A stretch of DNA of 64,000 bases from positions 1,206,001 through 1,270,000 of the forward strand of contig CALZFC010000033.1 of NCBI GenBank assembly GCA_945643635.1. Reading direction: 5' to 3'. The first letter of the stretch is position 1. Each line of letters opens with the position of its first letter. This document shows, one piece after another, positions 1 through 12,201 of the stretch. Both the position numbers and the translations under genes were made by a program. The notes beneath the pieces were generated by a model. The model was not told where the DNA came from. It saw nothing but the letters and a program-made list of their open reading frames with translations, and did no database searches. The DNA comes from Allodiplogaster sudhausi. Lineage: Eukaryota; Nematoda; Chromadorea; Rhabditida; Diplogasteridae.

Positions 1-222
1 CTGTCTTGCAGACGAGGGAATGCCTGAGTCTGCTTGGAGAAGAAGTGTCCTTCGGTCGGCGTCTTCGACATCGAGCTCAAACATATTTCCGTTACAGCAG
101 GAATACCTTACTTATTTGCACTTGAAAATATAGCTGTCCTTTTTTGTATAAAATACAATTTGTTCCGTTGCTTATGCTCCTCTGCTATTCTATTCTAATA
201 AAAATATAAAATGAAAAAGAGA

Positions 223-3200
223 TTAATACTGGGTATTCTCGAGCCATCCAATCTGAGTCGCGTTCCCTTGATGATCCGCTCCTTGATTTACTTCCCTGAA
301 CTCCTTCTCCTGTCCTTTTTCTTTTTCTCCCTCGACGGATTGAACTGTCTCTGTGTTTCTGCCATCTTCAATCTCATCATCTCCTTCCAATTGCTGTCCT
401 ACCACCGAAGTATCTGAAAAAAACAAGAATCAATATACAAAATATAATGAACTTGATAGTGAAGTTTTCAATTGAACTATCTTGTTAACAGCATATTAAA
501 TTGTTTCTCGATTTGACACGATATATGCGAGAGAGGGATAAAGAACCTGTAGAACCGGCAGAAGCAATGATGGCGGTATCATCGGCACAGTGATCCGATT
601 GCTCATCCTCATGGTCAGACACTTCGTAGCAGCGGTCTTCTTCTCGGGAATTGTTTCCACACTCTTCGGATCCGCTTCTCTGGAAAAAGAGTCATAATGG
701 AATTTCATAAAGTTTACAAATAAAAAAAATTAATATTATATAAATCACGGTGCCGCTAGAAAGAAAAGATATCTTACTTCGACAGGATTCTCACTGCTCC
801 GTTGCGACGATTCTGAACACAAAAAAATAAGAGAATTGGAACAAAGACCGAAAATAACAAAATCTCCCGCACCGAGGAGCTTTTTTTTTTTTTAAACATT
901 CACAGATTGTTATTCCTGCCTGAAAAGTATTCTAACTACTTGGCGGGATGGAAGATTCGTCTTTTGTATCTGAGCGCACCCTCGAATTCTCTTCTCTCGA
1001 GCCTCTTTCAACTTCTTCCTTCGGAGCTACAATAAGAAGGAGAAAATGGATAGTCATATGAGAATCGGCATTCGAAGGACCTTTGTTCCGCCGTGGTTCT
1101 GTAGACAAGACCAGCAATTCCTCATCGGTTTCTACTTCCAATTCTTCCACTCCGTCTGAGTTAGAGGATTCATCTCCTTCGCCATTCTCACACCGCTTGT
1201 TGGCACCCTCATTTTCAGCAGTATCCTAAAAAAAATCTCATGACTCCGACCGAACATTTAGCACAATTTCACAAACCAAATAAAGCATCGTTAAAAAGAA
1301 AAAGGTCAGCAAACGGGGAGCTTCAAGAATCTGTCATCGTCCCAGAAAGAAAGGAATGAGTGATAAGAACGAACTGACCTCGTCATCCGAGTCTTCCACG
1401 GTGATCACATCCGGGCAGTCCAGATGACGCTGCAATCAGTTCCAATCAATATTCCACCGTCTAAAAGTAAGTGAAGAAACCGCTTGGTATTGGCTTCGCA
1501 TGCTGTCTTCGTGTTGCTTGATCCGTGCTCTGGTCAGTCTCTCGCGTGCCAAAAAGATGGCTTTGAACTAAAATCGCAAGCCAAATAAAAATTTTCTAAT
1601 CAAATTGCTGTTTAATTCTTGTAAATATTGTACACGACTAAAAACGTTAGGCACGTTGAAATGCTTGTAAACCTGCTCATGGCTAAAGTTGTTGATCTCC
1701 GGGAAGCACGTGGAGCAGAGGGGGAATCGGCAGAGGCAGCGCCGCTTCAGATGCTGCTCCACGTAGGCATCCCCGTAGTCAAATGACAGTTCACATCCTC
1801 AAACTCATCTCATCCAACATCTGCATTCTTCACGATTCCCTATTTGTAAGTAATACCTGCCATGATGGACTCTCCTGCCGCCAAAAAGATCTGCTCCTTG
1901 TAGATCGGGATGCCATGGAAAGCAACTCTACAAACATCAATCGAGTACTCAAGCCGTTCCGTTCTTATTCTCTCAGTAAGTGCGATGATGGCTGAACCAA
2001 CCTAACTGGAGCGAGGTTCGCACCGCGCGAATGGGTGATGAATCTCGCCTGGTTCCCTTCGAAGTATGGGTCGACGTAATTTTGTTCAAAAATCTGAATC
2101 GATGAAATAGAAAGGAAATAATGGTAGAGAAGTGAACTCCAACCAAAAAAGAGTAGAGCAGAGATGTGTCTTGTCTGCTAGAAAGGTACTCTTCTCCATC
2201 CTCGATTACTTCACCAGTAAATTGGAGAACAATTTCGCCTTAACAAATAGGAATAGCTGACTTGCAAAAAATTAAAGTATACTCGCGTTAAAATAGATCC
2301 TTGGGTTGCAAAACACCGGTCTGTTTCTTTCTTAGAGTAAATTCGGTGTAAGAAACAAACCCTGCACAATGGAAGACAGCGTACGGAGGCCGTAGCCAAG
2401 GACTGGGTCACGGCGGAAGCACTCGAATCTGCGGTGGATACAACTTCATCATTATGCACTTCTATTATTCACTTATGATTCTTAAAAAATATTTTAATTA
2501 AAATATCATAGTAGAGAACGTTTCAAAAGACTTCAGCTTAAAAAGTTGTAAACATAATTTGAACATGAAAAAAACCGGATGTTTGTCCTCGGAAAATGGT
2601 TGTTGCAGTCAGCCCTACAACGGCATCTCGTGCTGCAGAGATAGATGACATCATCTGCGTAGTCTGGCCTCCTTATGATTCTTCCCACCGAAGACTGCAA
2701 TGAACAACCGAGAGAGAGCTGTAAGTTACATTTCTATGGCAGTCAGCTATTTTGAAAGGAATAACTGTGATTCCCAACAAACAGGACGTACATCGAAGAG
2801 CCCTCGAGCGCTCTGTTGAATGCACTCACACGATTCTTGGTAGCAGCCTTCCACGCACTTGCAACAGATCTAATCAGCAGATTACACCACTGGCCAATGA
2901 CAAATCCTATTTCACACACTGCACTCACCGTGTGGGTTAGCTCGTTCTCGTGGTCCACCACGATCTTCGGTTCGGGAGAGAACGTGAAATTCAGGCTTTT
3001 CGTAATGGATCTTTAAAAAGAACAATAAAGTCGGGAGATCTGGGAACTATCTGAGAGACACATCTGATAATGAAAGAGAAGCTAACATCTCACAGTCCTC
3101 GATCCTCTCTTCCACATCGTCGTAGGCCGAAATGGGATGATAATTCAAACCCTTTGTGATGTCCCTGATCAAAAGAAGAAGCTGAGTATCACCGTAAATC

Positions 3201-3814
3201 GAAAGCGGATGTCAAGAAGGTTCCACAGGCTAACTTCCTAGTCTGAATGCGCTTCTTGCTAGGACTGAACGGCAGGTGGAGGAGTCCCGGGCTTTCGCGA
3301 TAGTCTCAGCCTCAGAGAAGGAGGTCTACAAATAAAGCCAGTTTGTATCTCGTCTACTAACTGCCAAATATCAACTTACTACTCGGTGAAAAATCGCTTG
3401 CCTTTTGTCTCTTGGCAAAAAAGTCTGCGAAGAAGCAGTCCATCTTCGGTGGATGCTGTCTTTCCAAAATCTCCAGCACATCTTTAAAAAGTTCATTCTA
3501 TACACAAATATAAGACGTTATAGGGTGGTAGACACGGCATCAAATGTTCCAATCAATCTCACATTTATGAGGAACTCATGAACATTCACACTCAAATAGT
3601 GTGAGCCGTCAAAATAATAATTAACCATATTGAAAGGGTCTGGACTATCCCAATCGTCCACTTTGGACCTCCATGGATGCGAATCATGCCAGCAAGTTGA
3701 AAAAAGGAAAAAAAAATGAACAAGTTCAACAATTAAAATGAAACGCACCTGGCCGACGCGCCTTCCGAAGACGATCTTGTTCGCGTTGATCTGGATCTTG
3801 AAGAGTGCTGTCAT
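223..3814 (-). CDS. SET-domain histone-lysine N-methyltransferase (pre-SET/SET/post-SET, SUV39-like)
   Basis: Predicted chromatin protein that methylates a histone lysine. Exons on the minus strand, phases checked: 3814-3749 or 3814-3563, 3497-3383, 3304-3235, 3164-3087, 3010-2929, 2869-2792, 2694-2576, 2428-2361, 2238-2144, 2093-2002, 1927-1857, 1797-1673, 1567-1481, 1429-1379, 1225-1081, 1026-940, 812-778, 679-547, 413-223. The pre-SET begins DITKGLNYHPI and continues with cysteine clusters (CCKCVEGC, CRCRADCNN). SET blocks follow: GYGLRTL, FTGEVIE, GNQARFITHS, LSFDYGD. The post-SET is CLCRFPLC (CxCx4C). A long acidic Ser/Glu tail ends at TAA 223-225. The canonical NHSC is THSR here, so activity is uncertain. 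The first ~80 residues are weak: no acceptor in the right phase precedes VDDWDSPDPF, so either 3563-3814 is one exon or there is an indel. The exact subfamily is not resolved. Confidence 0.85.
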
Positions 3815-4388
3815 TGCTAGTGTTTACTGGCCCCTTGCCAGCCCGTCCTCGCCCGTCCCTCCGCCTTCGCGCCATCTCGCACTGGGCGAGTGCTTTTAAA
3901 TAGACGGGTTATCATAATGGAATACACAACAGTGCCCTTCGAAACTTGCCAACGGTAAAGCCAGAGGATGCTAACAAAACTCTACAAGAAGCCAACATAG
4001 CCTCGTTGGGCTTTCACTTCAAGTAGTTTAACAAATGGAAATAATCAACTTATGCAACGGACAATACTACATAGTGAAAGAACCTCCTTAGAAAAGGAAA
4101 ATTTTCCCTAGGTTTAATCAGATATCAATCAGTGTAACGATCCCTTCAAACGAGCGTGAAATTCTAGGTGCGAATGATCGTGAGTGGTGAATAACAAAGA
4201 TTTATCTTGCACTTAGCACGAAATAATTTTTCTACAGAAGATAATAATCGGCGGAAGAACTATAAAAATGTCTTTGTTTTCCAGTTGTCTGAAATGTCTT
4301 GGCTTGGGTGACTTAGCCAGTGAAATTTGGATAATTCTTTGTATGCATCGATACACAACGCTGATTGGAGAACTTACGAATGCTCACT

Positions 4389-4447
<59 letters not shown>

Positions 4448-4643
4448 CTCTTTCTCTATATCTCGATCTTGGCAACATTCTTTTGTTAGAAAGCTATGTA
4501 TATAGCGCTATATAGCCACATATGTGTATGTTTACATATATGTGGACGCGCTGAAATCACGTCTATCTTCCAAGAGAAGCTGAAGGTGTCGGCATATTCA
4601 TCTGTTGAACTTTGAGAAGGAAGCAGCCTTCCTGAATTGCTTT
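3815..4643. other. Intergenic spacer with CT microsatellite
   Basis: Spacer between the 3' end of the receptor gene and the 5' end of the SET gene, both on the minus strand. It holds a CT repeat at about 4387-4443 and an AT-rich stretch near 4495-4545. I see no coding exon. Confidence 0.5.
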
Positions 4644-7021
4644 CTATTTCTTTAACAAAATGTATTTTATGTATTTTTGCAACCGTTGAGCAATGACGAT
4701 TTCAATGAAGCAGAAGAGAATGCTTAGCAGATAGCCAATTCCACAGACAATTAGAATAGTACTAAGAGAACGCAGATTCATCGGATTGAATGTGAATCGG
4801 GGCTGCAAGGGAGGTCTTGTGGTTACAAAGAAAAGAACTTCTTACTTTGACTGAGACATCCCGTCGTGGACGATTTGTGAACCGACGCCACCAGAATTCG
4901 ACCATCTCAACAACGGGCACCGAAGCAGTTAAATATCCAATCTCTATTGCGATATCCAGAGAGGGGAAAACCTTTTCATTGCTGAACATTCCCGTAATGA
5001 TCTGGTCAAAGATATTCCATGCCTTCCTTCCGAGATTCCGATCGAAGTAGAAAGTGACTGCTCGGTCCCTTCCATACATTGACTGATCAATCAGAGAATT
5101 CTCGCCGAAGCTGTGATCCATTAAGGAGTTCACTCTGCAATTATTGCAGAAATTGTTACATTAAAAGAAACCAGAGATAAGAGGATTGTGGAAGCGAATC
5201 AGTTCGAATAAATAAGTTACTGGCTCAAAACGCAAGGAATCTTCCATGGATCGGAAGGGTTATACGAGAGAATCTGGACATTCGTGAGAAATGCTGCAAT
5301 GCTCGGCCGCGTACACACCTGACATTAAAAAATCCTTTGTTAGAAAAGAACGATTTTAAACATGGAGTTTAATGAGATACTACTGCCAATTAACCTTGAC
5401 AAGCATTTCTTGCAGGTCGTTTTCAATTAGTAATCTACTTCGATCTCGCGATAAATCGGCTCCAAATATTTCGAACAGCTGCAAGAGACGAGTAAATAAT
5501 TCCAAAGTTCTTTGTACATAGATCTACTTGGTGTTTACCGTGTTCTTCTTGATATAAGATAAATCTCTTAGGATCAAGGAAAATCTGCCAGAGCGTAATA
5601 GATCAATCAGCTGTACAAGAGTCCTAAAAACATTTTTAGTAACTTTTAGAAACGAGTCATCCAACAAAATACATGAATTTTCTGCCACATGAATTAGAAT
5701 ATAATGCATATTTTTATACACATTCCTATATACAGTATATATGTATGTATGTACATACTATATATATAGAAAAAAACCACTATGGAAAGATAACGCTGAA
5801 AATAGAAAGAACAAAGAGTAGGATAGAATTAAAATGCTGACATGGGTGGCTTGCTACTGGACTGAATGGCATTGCCAGCGAAGACAGCGGAGTACATAGC
5901 AGCAATGAAGAGGAAGGCAGAGAGATAGCAGAGACGATGGAGACGAAAGGAGTCCAGGAGAGGATCACTCTTCGTGGAAACAGACAAGGAAATCATTCCG
6001 TGTACTCTATAAGATATCATCCATTCTGCTTGGCTATTCTTCTACTCTTCCCCACTTATTTATCACACCGCAGCTCGTCCGCCTTTCTCTAGGCGAAAAG
6101 TGCAAAAGAACAGGTGAAATGTCGAGATCGGAGAAGATTGTGGAGTGGAAGGAAGTCCTTCGCTGTGCCCGTAGATCGGCCAGCATTGAGTGATCGATAA
6201 CACAGATTTCTGAGCAATCTAATTTAGTTACTTCATAGATGTTATAATTCTGGTGTAACACGTAATTGTCCAGACAAGAAAAGCAGACTGACCTGTCCCC
6301 CTTCGCATTGCATTGAAGACCACCTTCCGTTGCATACGAATCCGTCGACTAATCATTACGGTAATCCGTTCCACGACGGATACTGTAATGACGGCAGCAA
6401 TGAGAAGAGCGATCGCTGCCGGTGGAAAGGCGACGAATTTCTCGATGTTCCCGATGTCGCCAATCTCGTCCATTCGCTCGTAGAAATTCTCCTTAAGTTT
6501 CAGCGACATTTATAGCGCGATAGTCTGCCGAATTGAAGAATGAAGGAATCTAAGAACTACAGTGGTGAAGTCAATGGGTTTCGTGAAGGCGAAGTATTGC
6601 ATTCGACTGGCACGGAAGGTGAACTCCTCGAGGATGCCGTCGATCGTGTGGTTCTGCATCCAGCCAAGCAGTCCGTCAAAGTTCCCCGACGCATCCGGAG
6701 TGTACGAACCTCATTCAGCCAGTTACAGATGTTAGATACAAAGCAGTGCATATGCCCTCCTTACAGCGACAACAGGTCATTTCCCTCACCATAGACAGTT
6801 CCATGTCTGAATTCGAGCCTCTTTCTCAGCATCCTCGCGAGAGCGCGCCACATCTCGAGGTAGATTCCATTGAACTGCCCGGTGAAGTCGTTGACAATAA
6901 TGAAGGGGAACACCGTGTTGACATAACCAAGGATCAGCACGTCTGCTGATTCTCTCACGGTCGAGTTGGCGAGAAGGGAAAGGATACCATCCAGGGAGAA
7001 CGAAGACGACGGAATGGACAT
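4644..7021 (-). CDS. Ionotropic glutamate receptor-like channel (IR/GLR family), short form
   Basis: Ligand-gated ion channel subunit of the plasma membrane, ligand unknown. Ten phase-consistent exons: 7021-6790, 6709-6561, 6491-6293, 6218-6069, 6025-5842, 5623-5539, 5478-5395, 5318-5221, 5134-4846, 4802-4644. Order of parts: S1 of the ligand-binding domain (FPFIIVNDFTGQFNGIYLEM, then GNFDGLLGWM and FAFTKPIDFTT), M1 (AIALLIAAVITVSVV), a linker where the pore is expected, M3 (LSAFLFIAAMYSAVFAG), S2 (LVQLIDLLRSGRF ... WWRRF) and M4 (STILIVCGIGYLLSILFCF) ending in TAG. There is no amino-terminal domain and no visible signal peptide. The exon starts at an acceptor (CTTACAG) followed by TAG and then ATG 7021, so this ATG must be the start, probably after trans-splicing. 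A typical pore loop is not recognisable. Family assignment is solid; the subfamily is not. Confidence 0.85.
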
Positions 7022-7024
7022 CTA
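7022..7024 (-). promoter_or_regulatory. Probable trans-splice acceptor upstream of the receptor start codon
   Basis: On the minus strand a long CT microsatellite runs straight into CTTACAG, then TAG, then ATG at 7021. Because TAG is in frame with the ATG, an upstream coding exon is excluded. The acceptor therefore serves a 5' UTR intron or, as is usual in nematodes, spliced-leader addition. Confidence 0.45.
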
Positions 7025-8010
7025 CTGTAAGGAGAGAGAGAGAGTGAGAAAAGAGAGAGAGAAGGAGAGAGAGAGAGAGCGACCGAGGGAGAGAGAGAGA
7101 GAGATAGATAGAAAGAGAGAGAAAGGAAAGAGAGGAGAGAGCGAGAGAGAGAGAGGAAAGAGAGGAGAGAGCGAGAGAGAGAGAGAGAGAAAGAGATGAG
7201 ATAGAGAGAGGTGAGAGCGCGTTAGCAATTGTTGTGATGAAATGAAAGAGTACTAATTGAAAAGAAGTGGAGAGAATAGGGGGATTGTATGGGCAGGCAA
7301 ACATTTGATTGGAGAGATGAAGGAAGAGATCTGGTCTTGAGTGGTGAGCCCCCCCCCCTCCGGATGCATGCACAGTTCTTTGCTTTTCACACGAGTTGTG
7401 TGCCCGTGGCTGGGAAAGTTCAGAAACACTTCCCTCCTTTCTACTTCGCAAATAGGAAGTCGTCTTCAGCCCCTCCGCACATCCAAGTTCCCTTTTTTTC
7501 TTTTTCTCACATAATTTGATTAGCATGGGCATATATTTTCTTCAAATACGTGTTGGAATATATTTTACAAAATATTTTATGTCATCACTACATTTTTAAC
7601 GAATAGTGGTACGATTTTCTCAGCTCACATTACAGTATGAAAACTATCTCAAGCTTTCTAATAATACATGATAAAACGAGGAAATATACATTAGGCAGCT
7701 AACGGAAAATAGTTTCTCCTCATATTACAAGGCAGAGACGAATTCTTCATCACAGAATAGAAAGCGAAAAGGCATCTTAAACATCTCACAAGATAAGCTC
7801 AGACTTGGGCGAAACTGGCTCAGTTTCCCGAAAGTGTCAAATTATCACACTGGAAAAGGCATTGCACGCCAAGGAACGTAGTAGAAAGAAGTCGTGGCAA
7901 ACGATACAACTTAACGAGGAATGTCACTGGAAGATAGCGAAGTAGAGGAAGTTACTGGAAATTGAGAAGAGGAGAGGAGGGAAGAGAGAGCGAGAGAGGT
8001 AAGAGAAAGA

Positions 8011-8064
<54 letters not shown>

Positions 8065-8102
8065 CAGTGGGTAAGGGAGGAATTGTAGGACCAGGAAAGA
8101 AG
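7022..8102. other. Spacer with GA/CT microsatellites
   Basis: GA repeats on the plus strand (CT on the transcribed strand) at about 7031-7212 and 7986-8063. The rest (7220-7950) is unique, partly AT-rich DNA without convincing exons. Long open frames on the minus strand here are translated microsatellite. Confidence 0.5.
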
Positions 8103-10915
8103 CTATGAGCTGGTCTTGCTAATGGCCAGAGCGATAGCATTGGCCAGGGAGTCAGCCACTTGCTGATTGTGAGTGCTGGCCTCCGCGTACACTCGCACGA
8201 TGTTCTCCGTTCCACTCGGGCTGCAAATAACTGCTGTGATTACAAGGGACAACCCCCTCATGCATCTGCTCTTTATATTTCGCTCCATATGACTATCGAG
8301 TGATCACAAACTATCTTGGGAACAATAATTAAAAGGGATAAATACCGAACAAAGGCGCGAACGTCTTCGCCAGCCTCGGCAACCAGCTTGTCAATGTGGG
8401 TCTGCAAATGCAGAATGGACAAGGAACACTAATGAAGAGACTAACCTGTAGGAATGCTGGCTCAATCAGCCGAGTCTCATCCTTCGTAGTGCGGAAGCCC
8501 GAGCGGTCTGCCACCTGAGAGGAGTCTTCTTCAGTCACTTCTTTCGTGAATCGAGAAGACCATACCGGCACTTTGATCTGTCGACTTGGAAGGTCTTCGT
8601 AGAGCTTCGTTGCCCAGTCAGTCACAGACCAGCCAAAATATCTTCAACGAGCACAATTCTTATACAGTATGCAGACACAAGTTAAAGGAACAAAAACAAA
8701 AATGATAAACAGGAGCGTGCCTGAGGCAGAGTTCGACAGCGAGGAGATCGGCCAGGGCGTCTCCCACCACTTCATTCACTACCATTCTCATCTGATCAAG
8801 ACGCTTTCCTGCTCCGTTCTTCTTCCTAAACAATTTATGTCATGAACAACGTACACAAAGCGGGAACTAACTGAGAGGGGAGAAAAGGGGGAGGGGGAAA
8901 AGATAGTTAGAGAGCGCAGGGAAGAGTGAGAGAGACAGATAGAGAAAGATACTGCTGACTTAGCAATGATCGCTTTGAAGTTGTCGGAGAAGCAGACGGT
9001 GCCGTGTCCATTGGCTTCGAAGTAGATGCCGATGTCGTAGAGAGCAGCTTCATGGTGGAGGTGCTTCACTCCGGTCGGAACGAACACCGTCGGCAGTTTC
9101 TACAACTCACAACAACGAATATATCCCGGCAGCATCTAATGGTTGACTCTCCCTTCAGCTCCAAATACTAACCAGTTTCTCTCGAATGTATTTGGTAGAG
9201 GCTCCATTGGCATAAGCAGTCTGCACTACAGCCATTGTGAAGGTAGAAACGAGCTCAGCTTCATTCAGATTCTGTAAAGGATTAACGAGTTTGTGAATAG
9301 ACAAAGGAGCAGTCATAATGAACACTGCCACCGAACCTCCACGAAGAATCGTGCGAGGAGAATGGCGATCTTATCCCCGTCGAGCAGGCCGATTTCGTTG
9401 TGATTCTCCTTGGGATAGAAGTAGATGAGTCGGTCGGCGTCTCCATCCAATGAAGCGCATCTCAAGACCATTTGATGTCAATGAAAGGAAGCCACGAACT
9501 GACTTCGTGAATGGCGGAAGATTTGAGAAGTCAGCCGGAAGCCGCTGCGATATCTTCACGTGGTCAGCCCCACACTGCAGCCATCCATACAATCCACTGC
9601 ATCAACCCAAGTGAACTGCTCCTGTCTAACCAGATGGTTCAACTCGCCGAACTCGTTGTGGTACTCGACGTCGATGATCTTTTCACCGAGAAAGCGCACA
9701 AGATAATGCATTTGGTGAGCTCCGACGCCGTTTGCGCAGTCGAGGTGCACTAGGGGAGTGTAGTTTCCGTGAGACGGAATCAGCTGTAAGTGTGGAAAAC
9801 TTTAAAACGAAGACAAACTCCGACTGCAAAACGAAGAAGTTAATTTTGCAATACAGTATGTAGACATTCTGGCATTTCGGAACCTGGATAAGTGAATTGA
9901 ATGCCTCTGAGATGCGTTGATGATATCCCATGTGTCCGGACGGTCCAAAATGCGGGTCATTCTGCACTCAAACGATGTAGTGGAGCTGAGGAGTAGTCAG
10001 CCGGCCTCAAATTAGCCGGATAATACAGCGACTTATAACAACACTCAGTCTATGCAATAATCTTCTTTCCAATATTGTAAATGCTGAAGCGATGAGACAA
10101 ATAGTAATATTCACCCATTCACCAAAATAGTAAATCCATAGCGATGTTGCCATTTGGGTGAATATTGCTGTTTGCCAAGCCATGAGATAGTCTGACCATC
10201 AAATTGGAAGCGAACGCCAAAGAGACGGACACCGGCCTCGGCTGCCTTGACCAGGTGTTCGCCAGATTCTCGCGTGTCCTGGGCACAGATCACACGAGCT
10301 GCCGAGCAGTCACTCGGAGGATCCACCTACAGTAAGCAGCCGCTCTCATTATACCGTAGCGAATAAATGGAGAAGCCCCTGCCTGGACTTCGAGAGCTCT
10401 CACACAAGTTGGCAGTTCCTCGTCGTTTGCATTTGCCAACTCGGTCGCGTACTTCTTCAAAATTAGTTGATGACAAAAAAGCTCCCGCTTTCTACATTTC
10501 CATTGTCTTTACAAACCTCCCACTCAGAAACGAGCATCTCGCCCATTGGGTCGACAATTTTGACGCCGTTGTCCTCCTTTGGGTTGTGAGAGGCAGTAAT
10601 CTGATTCCAATCGACCTATTCAACTGTCTGCATCGAGGAAATCATTAATCGAGAGAATATTGGGAAATGCAACCTCGATCTCAGGGCCGCGAGGTATCCA
10701 ACACGGAAGAGAATGAAGGGCAGGACTTCAGCCTTTTCGCGGAAGCCAGCCGTGCCATACGAGAAGAGACGATCATTCGGCACTGGTCTGCAAAGCAAGA
10801 GAGTGAACCGGAGAGAGCAGGAAGAACTGAATACTCACGCATGCTTCCCCGTGTGGTCAATGTTGCCGGCACGCGTGTACTCTGCGGGCACCACCACCGG
10901 CAGGAGATCTGCCAT
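8103..10915 (-). CDS. Phosphoacetylglucosamine mutase (PGM3/AGM1), reading frame disrupted
   Basis: Converts GlcNAc-6-P to GlcNAc-1-P for UDP-GlcNAc and chitin/glycan synthesis in the cytosol. Sixteen exons: 10915-10839, 10787-10674, 10627-10517, 10454-10389, 10326-10197, 10005-9884, 9783-9631, 9574-9504, 9460-9337, 9271-9173, 9099-8960, 8825-8721, 8641-8566, 8514-8446, 8401-8346, 8220-8103. Family landmarks in order: YGTAGFR, the active-site loop [27 protein letters not shown], the metal site [22 protein letters not shown], the sugar loop YFEANGHGT, and the phosphate-binding PSGTE in the last exon. The C terminus ends ISKTSS. Two defects: one base appears to be missing at about 10601, just before ITASHNP, and an in-frame TGA lies at 9968-9970 after LHYIV. 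The intron after 8721 has a GC donor. Identity is certain; whether the gene is functional or the sequence has errors is not. Confidence 0.9.
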
Positions 10916-11052
10916 TCCTAAATGACAATGCTGTCCACTCAGAAAGTATGCTAAGGGGCATTTACGATTAGTTGTGAAAGTAGCCTACTCTAAACACGAA
11001 TGAAACCAAAAGTTTTGATAAGGGGGGGGGGGCGTGGCATACGCCCAGTTTG
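10916..11052. other. Spacer before the repeat array
   Basis: Short 5' flank of the mutase gene, with a G run near 11022-11031, leading directly into the first direct repeat of the mobile-element array. No exon seen. Confidence 0.4.
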
Positions 11053-11296
11053 AATTGCTGATTACTTGTCTCTCGTAGTGGACCGTGAAATAGACGGGTT
11101 TCAAATGTGGAATGATGTGCAAGTTAGGGTACAGTAAGGGTAGCGAAGGGCGGACAAGAGGAAAAGAGAGCATTCTACGACGAGCGTTCGTAGGGTGTGG
11201 TGACAGGTTTCATTTCTGTTAAGATTTTCTTTTCTCAGATTTCATATAATATCCCGCCAGTAAGGCGGACTGTTTCTGTTTATTTCCAGTTACGTG

Positions 11297-11939
11297 ATGG
11301 CAGATAACCAAGGAGGTCAGCCACCGGCTCCTCCACCCGGCCCAGCTGCCCCAACCGGCCACTTTTCGCCGGAAGAGTTCGCAGAGAGGGTCCGGCAAGT
11401 GCTTTTCCAGTCGATTGCAGTGGCGCCGCCCCTCCGTCGAGAAGTTCCGCAGTTCTCCACCAAAGGGTTTTGCCCTCTCGCAGACCAGAGTGGTCGTGTT
11501 TTTTCCCCCTATAACCAGAGCTGGTTATCCTCCCTCAGTTTGGGGAGGTCGGGTCCTCAGTTGGGACCCCTTCTTGTCACCCATCCAAGAGTTGGTATGG
11601 TGATTTATCGAGAGTGTGCTTGCAGTGTATCGCGAGTCAGCGAAGCCTCTGGTTGAGGCTCTGTCCGACCTAGACCAAGCTGAGTCTGCCGGTTCGTGGA
11701 ATGGATCACTCGCCAGCATCGCTACGGCTAAGGAGAAGCTGGAGGAGAGGCTCACACACATGCGTTTGGCCGATGCCAATCCCGGATTCTGGGACGCTTT
11801 GGATAAGGCCAAGGTCCTGTCCGGATGCCTTGACGAGGTCACCAGAAGGGCCCTCGTGATCGCACAAGTCGCTTCGTCGACTGGGTCCTCTTCCTCTGAA
11901 GCGTCTAGGAACAAGGAGGCTCGTTACAACTCTTGGTGA
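11297..11939 (+). pseudogene. Gag-like ORF remnant, copy 1
   Basis: Begins MADNQGGQPPAPPPGPAAP (Pro/Gly-rich), followed by SPEEFAERVRQVLFQSI. The frame is then lost: a second frame runs from 11415 to a TGA at 11601-11603 and resumes in the same frame at 11616 (LAVYRESAKPLVEALSDLDQ ... SSEASRNKEARYNSW) to a stop at 11937-11939. The helical, charged C-terminal part resembles a capsid-like segment, but I do not recognise the family. The frame breaks suggest a decayed or frameshifting gag. Confidence 0.4.
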
Positions 11940-12201
11940 GTCATTTCCTCCTCCCTCGTTGATCTCGAAGGTGTTAGAGAGGTTATTCTGTTGACCCGGG
12001 AGGGTATGGGCTATCGCCCCGGGAGGCACCCATCCAGGTTTTGGGCCTGCAGCTCCTTAGATGTTGAGTAAACATTCCTCCTCTGCTCCTAACACAAGGG
12101 ACTTTCGTTTTTCTATCGCACCCGGTCGTGTCCCTACTCGATAAACTATTATCTCGTTGGTGTCGCTATGGAACGGGGCAGTAGAGAGACAGTAATCGGG
12201 G

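Noticed and set aside
6786..7532. 248-residue open frame on the minus strand
   Set aside because: It is the CT microsatellite read as Ser-Leu plus out-of-frame receptor exon; the true exon lies in another frame with clear homology.
9958..9969. A 12-nt GT...AG segment in the mutase gene that would remove the in-frame TGA if spliced
   Set aside because: Far too short for spliceosomal splicing in animals, and removal would delete residues conserved in the family; indels explain the site better.
9968..9970. TGA read as selenocysteine in the mutase
   Set aside because: The enzyme family has no selenoprotein members that I know of, the position is not a conserved catalytic Cys, and a second defect in the same gene argues for errors.
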